DNA from: Dendrolimus kikuchii
Taxonomy: Eukaryota > Arthropoda > Insecta > Lepidoptera > Lasiocampidae
DNA length: 64,000 nucleotides
Direction of reading: 5' to 3'
NCBI GenBank assembly: GCA_019925095.2
Contig: CM034389.1
Span: 26,152,935 to 26,216,934, forward strand
A program made the position numbers and the translations under genes. Positions 63,140-64,000 of the stretch are shown here, piece after piece. A model generated the notes under the pieces. The model was not told the origin of the DNA. It ran no database searches and worked only from the letters and a program-made list of their open reading frames with translations. Position 1 is the first letter of the stretch. Every line of letters begins with the position of its first letter.

Positions 63140-63860
63140 TGATTTTTTTTAGATTTCTTGTCTGTTAGTCGGTTTTTCTGTTTGTTCGGGATTTACGTAA
63201 AAACTACTAGGCCGATTGCGATTCGATTTTCGCTGATCGTGAGCAAATTCTCACACTTAAATTCTGCGCTACCTTTTATTCCGGAATCGCACGGGAAATT
63301 TTCCGGGAACGGTTTAAAGAGGCCAGAATAAAAAAAGCTTTCTTATTTCGATGCGATGTTTTTACTCATTGATAGCAAATTTTCTGAAATTAAATCTGTG
63401 ATACTTTTAATCCTGGGGATCCCGCGAATTTTCTCAGGAGCTGGTTAAAGTTGTTAGGACGCTTACAAATTAGTTTATTTATTCTTACACGATTTTAGAC
63501 ACGATACATTATTTTTTAAATACAGCAATACTTTGTGTCCTGGGCATCTCACGGAAATTTTCCCGAGGGTGGTTTCTAGTGGTTAGTATGCATATAAATT
63601 AGCTTATACTAAAACACAATGCACTTTCTTTTTCAAATAAGTAAAAATAGAAAAAGTATCAATTATTTATTTGCATAACAATTAGTTGATTCAGATTCAA
63701 TTGATACTAAAACGATGGTTTACGTTCTTTTCCGAATGCTTTGTTAGTTTATATTCCGGGAACCCAGCGAAAACTTCCTTGGAGTGGTTTAAAGTCGTTA
63801 TACTGCATAAAAATTGGCTGATTCCGATACGATTTCACCAGAACGTTAGATTAAGCTTTT
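63140..63860 (+). repeat. Family Q repeat, longest array (at least four units)
   Basis: The leader CTGTTTGTTCGGGATTTACG and AAACTACTAGGCCGATTGCG is followed by diverged units with GGGAAATTTTCCGGGAACGG (63293), GGGATCCCGCGAATTTTCTC (63415), GGAAATTTTCCCGAGGGTGG (63552) and CCGGGAACCCAGCGAAAAC (63757). Spacing is about 125-205 bp. Non-coding. Confidence 0.65.
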
Positions 63861-64000
63861 TTCAATGACTGGGGTATATTATATATATGTATAGTATGAT
63901 CTCAGTATAGATCATGAGAATTCATATACGTATTAGACATTAAAATAGTATCCAAGAAACATCAATTATTCATTGCTGATAAAAAAAGGTTTATCTCGAA

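Noticed and set aside
1..64000. CRISPR array, bacterial operons or rRNA genes
   Set aside because: No regularly spaced repeats with unique spacers, no ribosome-binding-site-led gene clusters and no rRNA sequence. The window is eukaryotic.

Overview
This window is eukaryotic, AT-rich and dense in transposable elements. It most likely comes from a moth or butterfly (Lepidoptera). That inference rests on the mix of elements: RTE-class LINE 3' ends with (ATGT)n tails, an R1-clade LINE, tRNA-derived SINEs, Helitron-like ends closing in CTAG, and degraded repeats of the 'cgcgggcac..ctag' type common in lepidopteran introns. I find no convincing host protein-coding gene. The open frames that do exist are either retrotransposon C-termini or stop-poor stretches inside non-coding repeats. 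The window therefore looks like intergenic DNA or the inside of a very long intron.

Coding remnants. One RTE family (here RTE-1) has nine 5'-truncated copies, at about 9429, 20410, 31141, 37332, 48943, 53885, 56128, 60122 and 61217. Seven have recognisable target-site duplications (TSDs). A second RTE family (RTE-2) is at 37706-38180 and 57886-58325, with a probable scrap near 42750. A third RTE tail with a (TAG)n end is at 48459-48620. An R1-clade LINE 3' half lies at 13152-14722 with a perfect 13-bp TSD, and a decayed relative is at 51560-52022. CR1/Jockey-type C-termini are at 16500-16760 and 49856-50245.

Non-autonomous retroposons. Family A is a ~310-bp poly(A)-tailed repeat with about 17 copies, the commonest repeat here. 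Family B is ~270 or ~330 bp, with a constant head and TSDs of 8-14 bp. Family C is a tRNA-headed SINE, and family D is made of tRNA-like fragments. Family E is a GC-rich 540-640 bp element in two copies. Families F, I, J, K and L are further dispersed repeats. A solo LTR of 514 bp with a 4-bp TSD lies at 22043-22556.

DNA transposon remnants. There is a pogo/Tigger-like MITE at 47779-48211 and a 420-bp inverted-repeat element packed with TTTGAC motifs at 35041-35460. A foldback MITE family has three copies, a 'CGTTCC'-ended MITE has two, and small hairpin elements are scattered. Helitron-like 3' ends lie at 28450-28587, 46979-47171 and 55232-55342.

Layout. From 1 to 13 kb there is mostly old, diverged repeat. 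From 13 to 22 kb lie the R1 element, several family A copies and the solo LTR. From 22 to 30 kb is low-density, older sequence with microsatellites. From 30 to 38 kb is a nested block with a duplicated segment that reveals an RTE-1 insertion. From 38 to 44 kb is quieter and includes the only CpG-rich, apparently unique stretch (about 40270-40580), a possible promoter or 5' exon. From 44 to 64 kb many nested insertions follow. Family letters are labels for this window only. No database search was possible.
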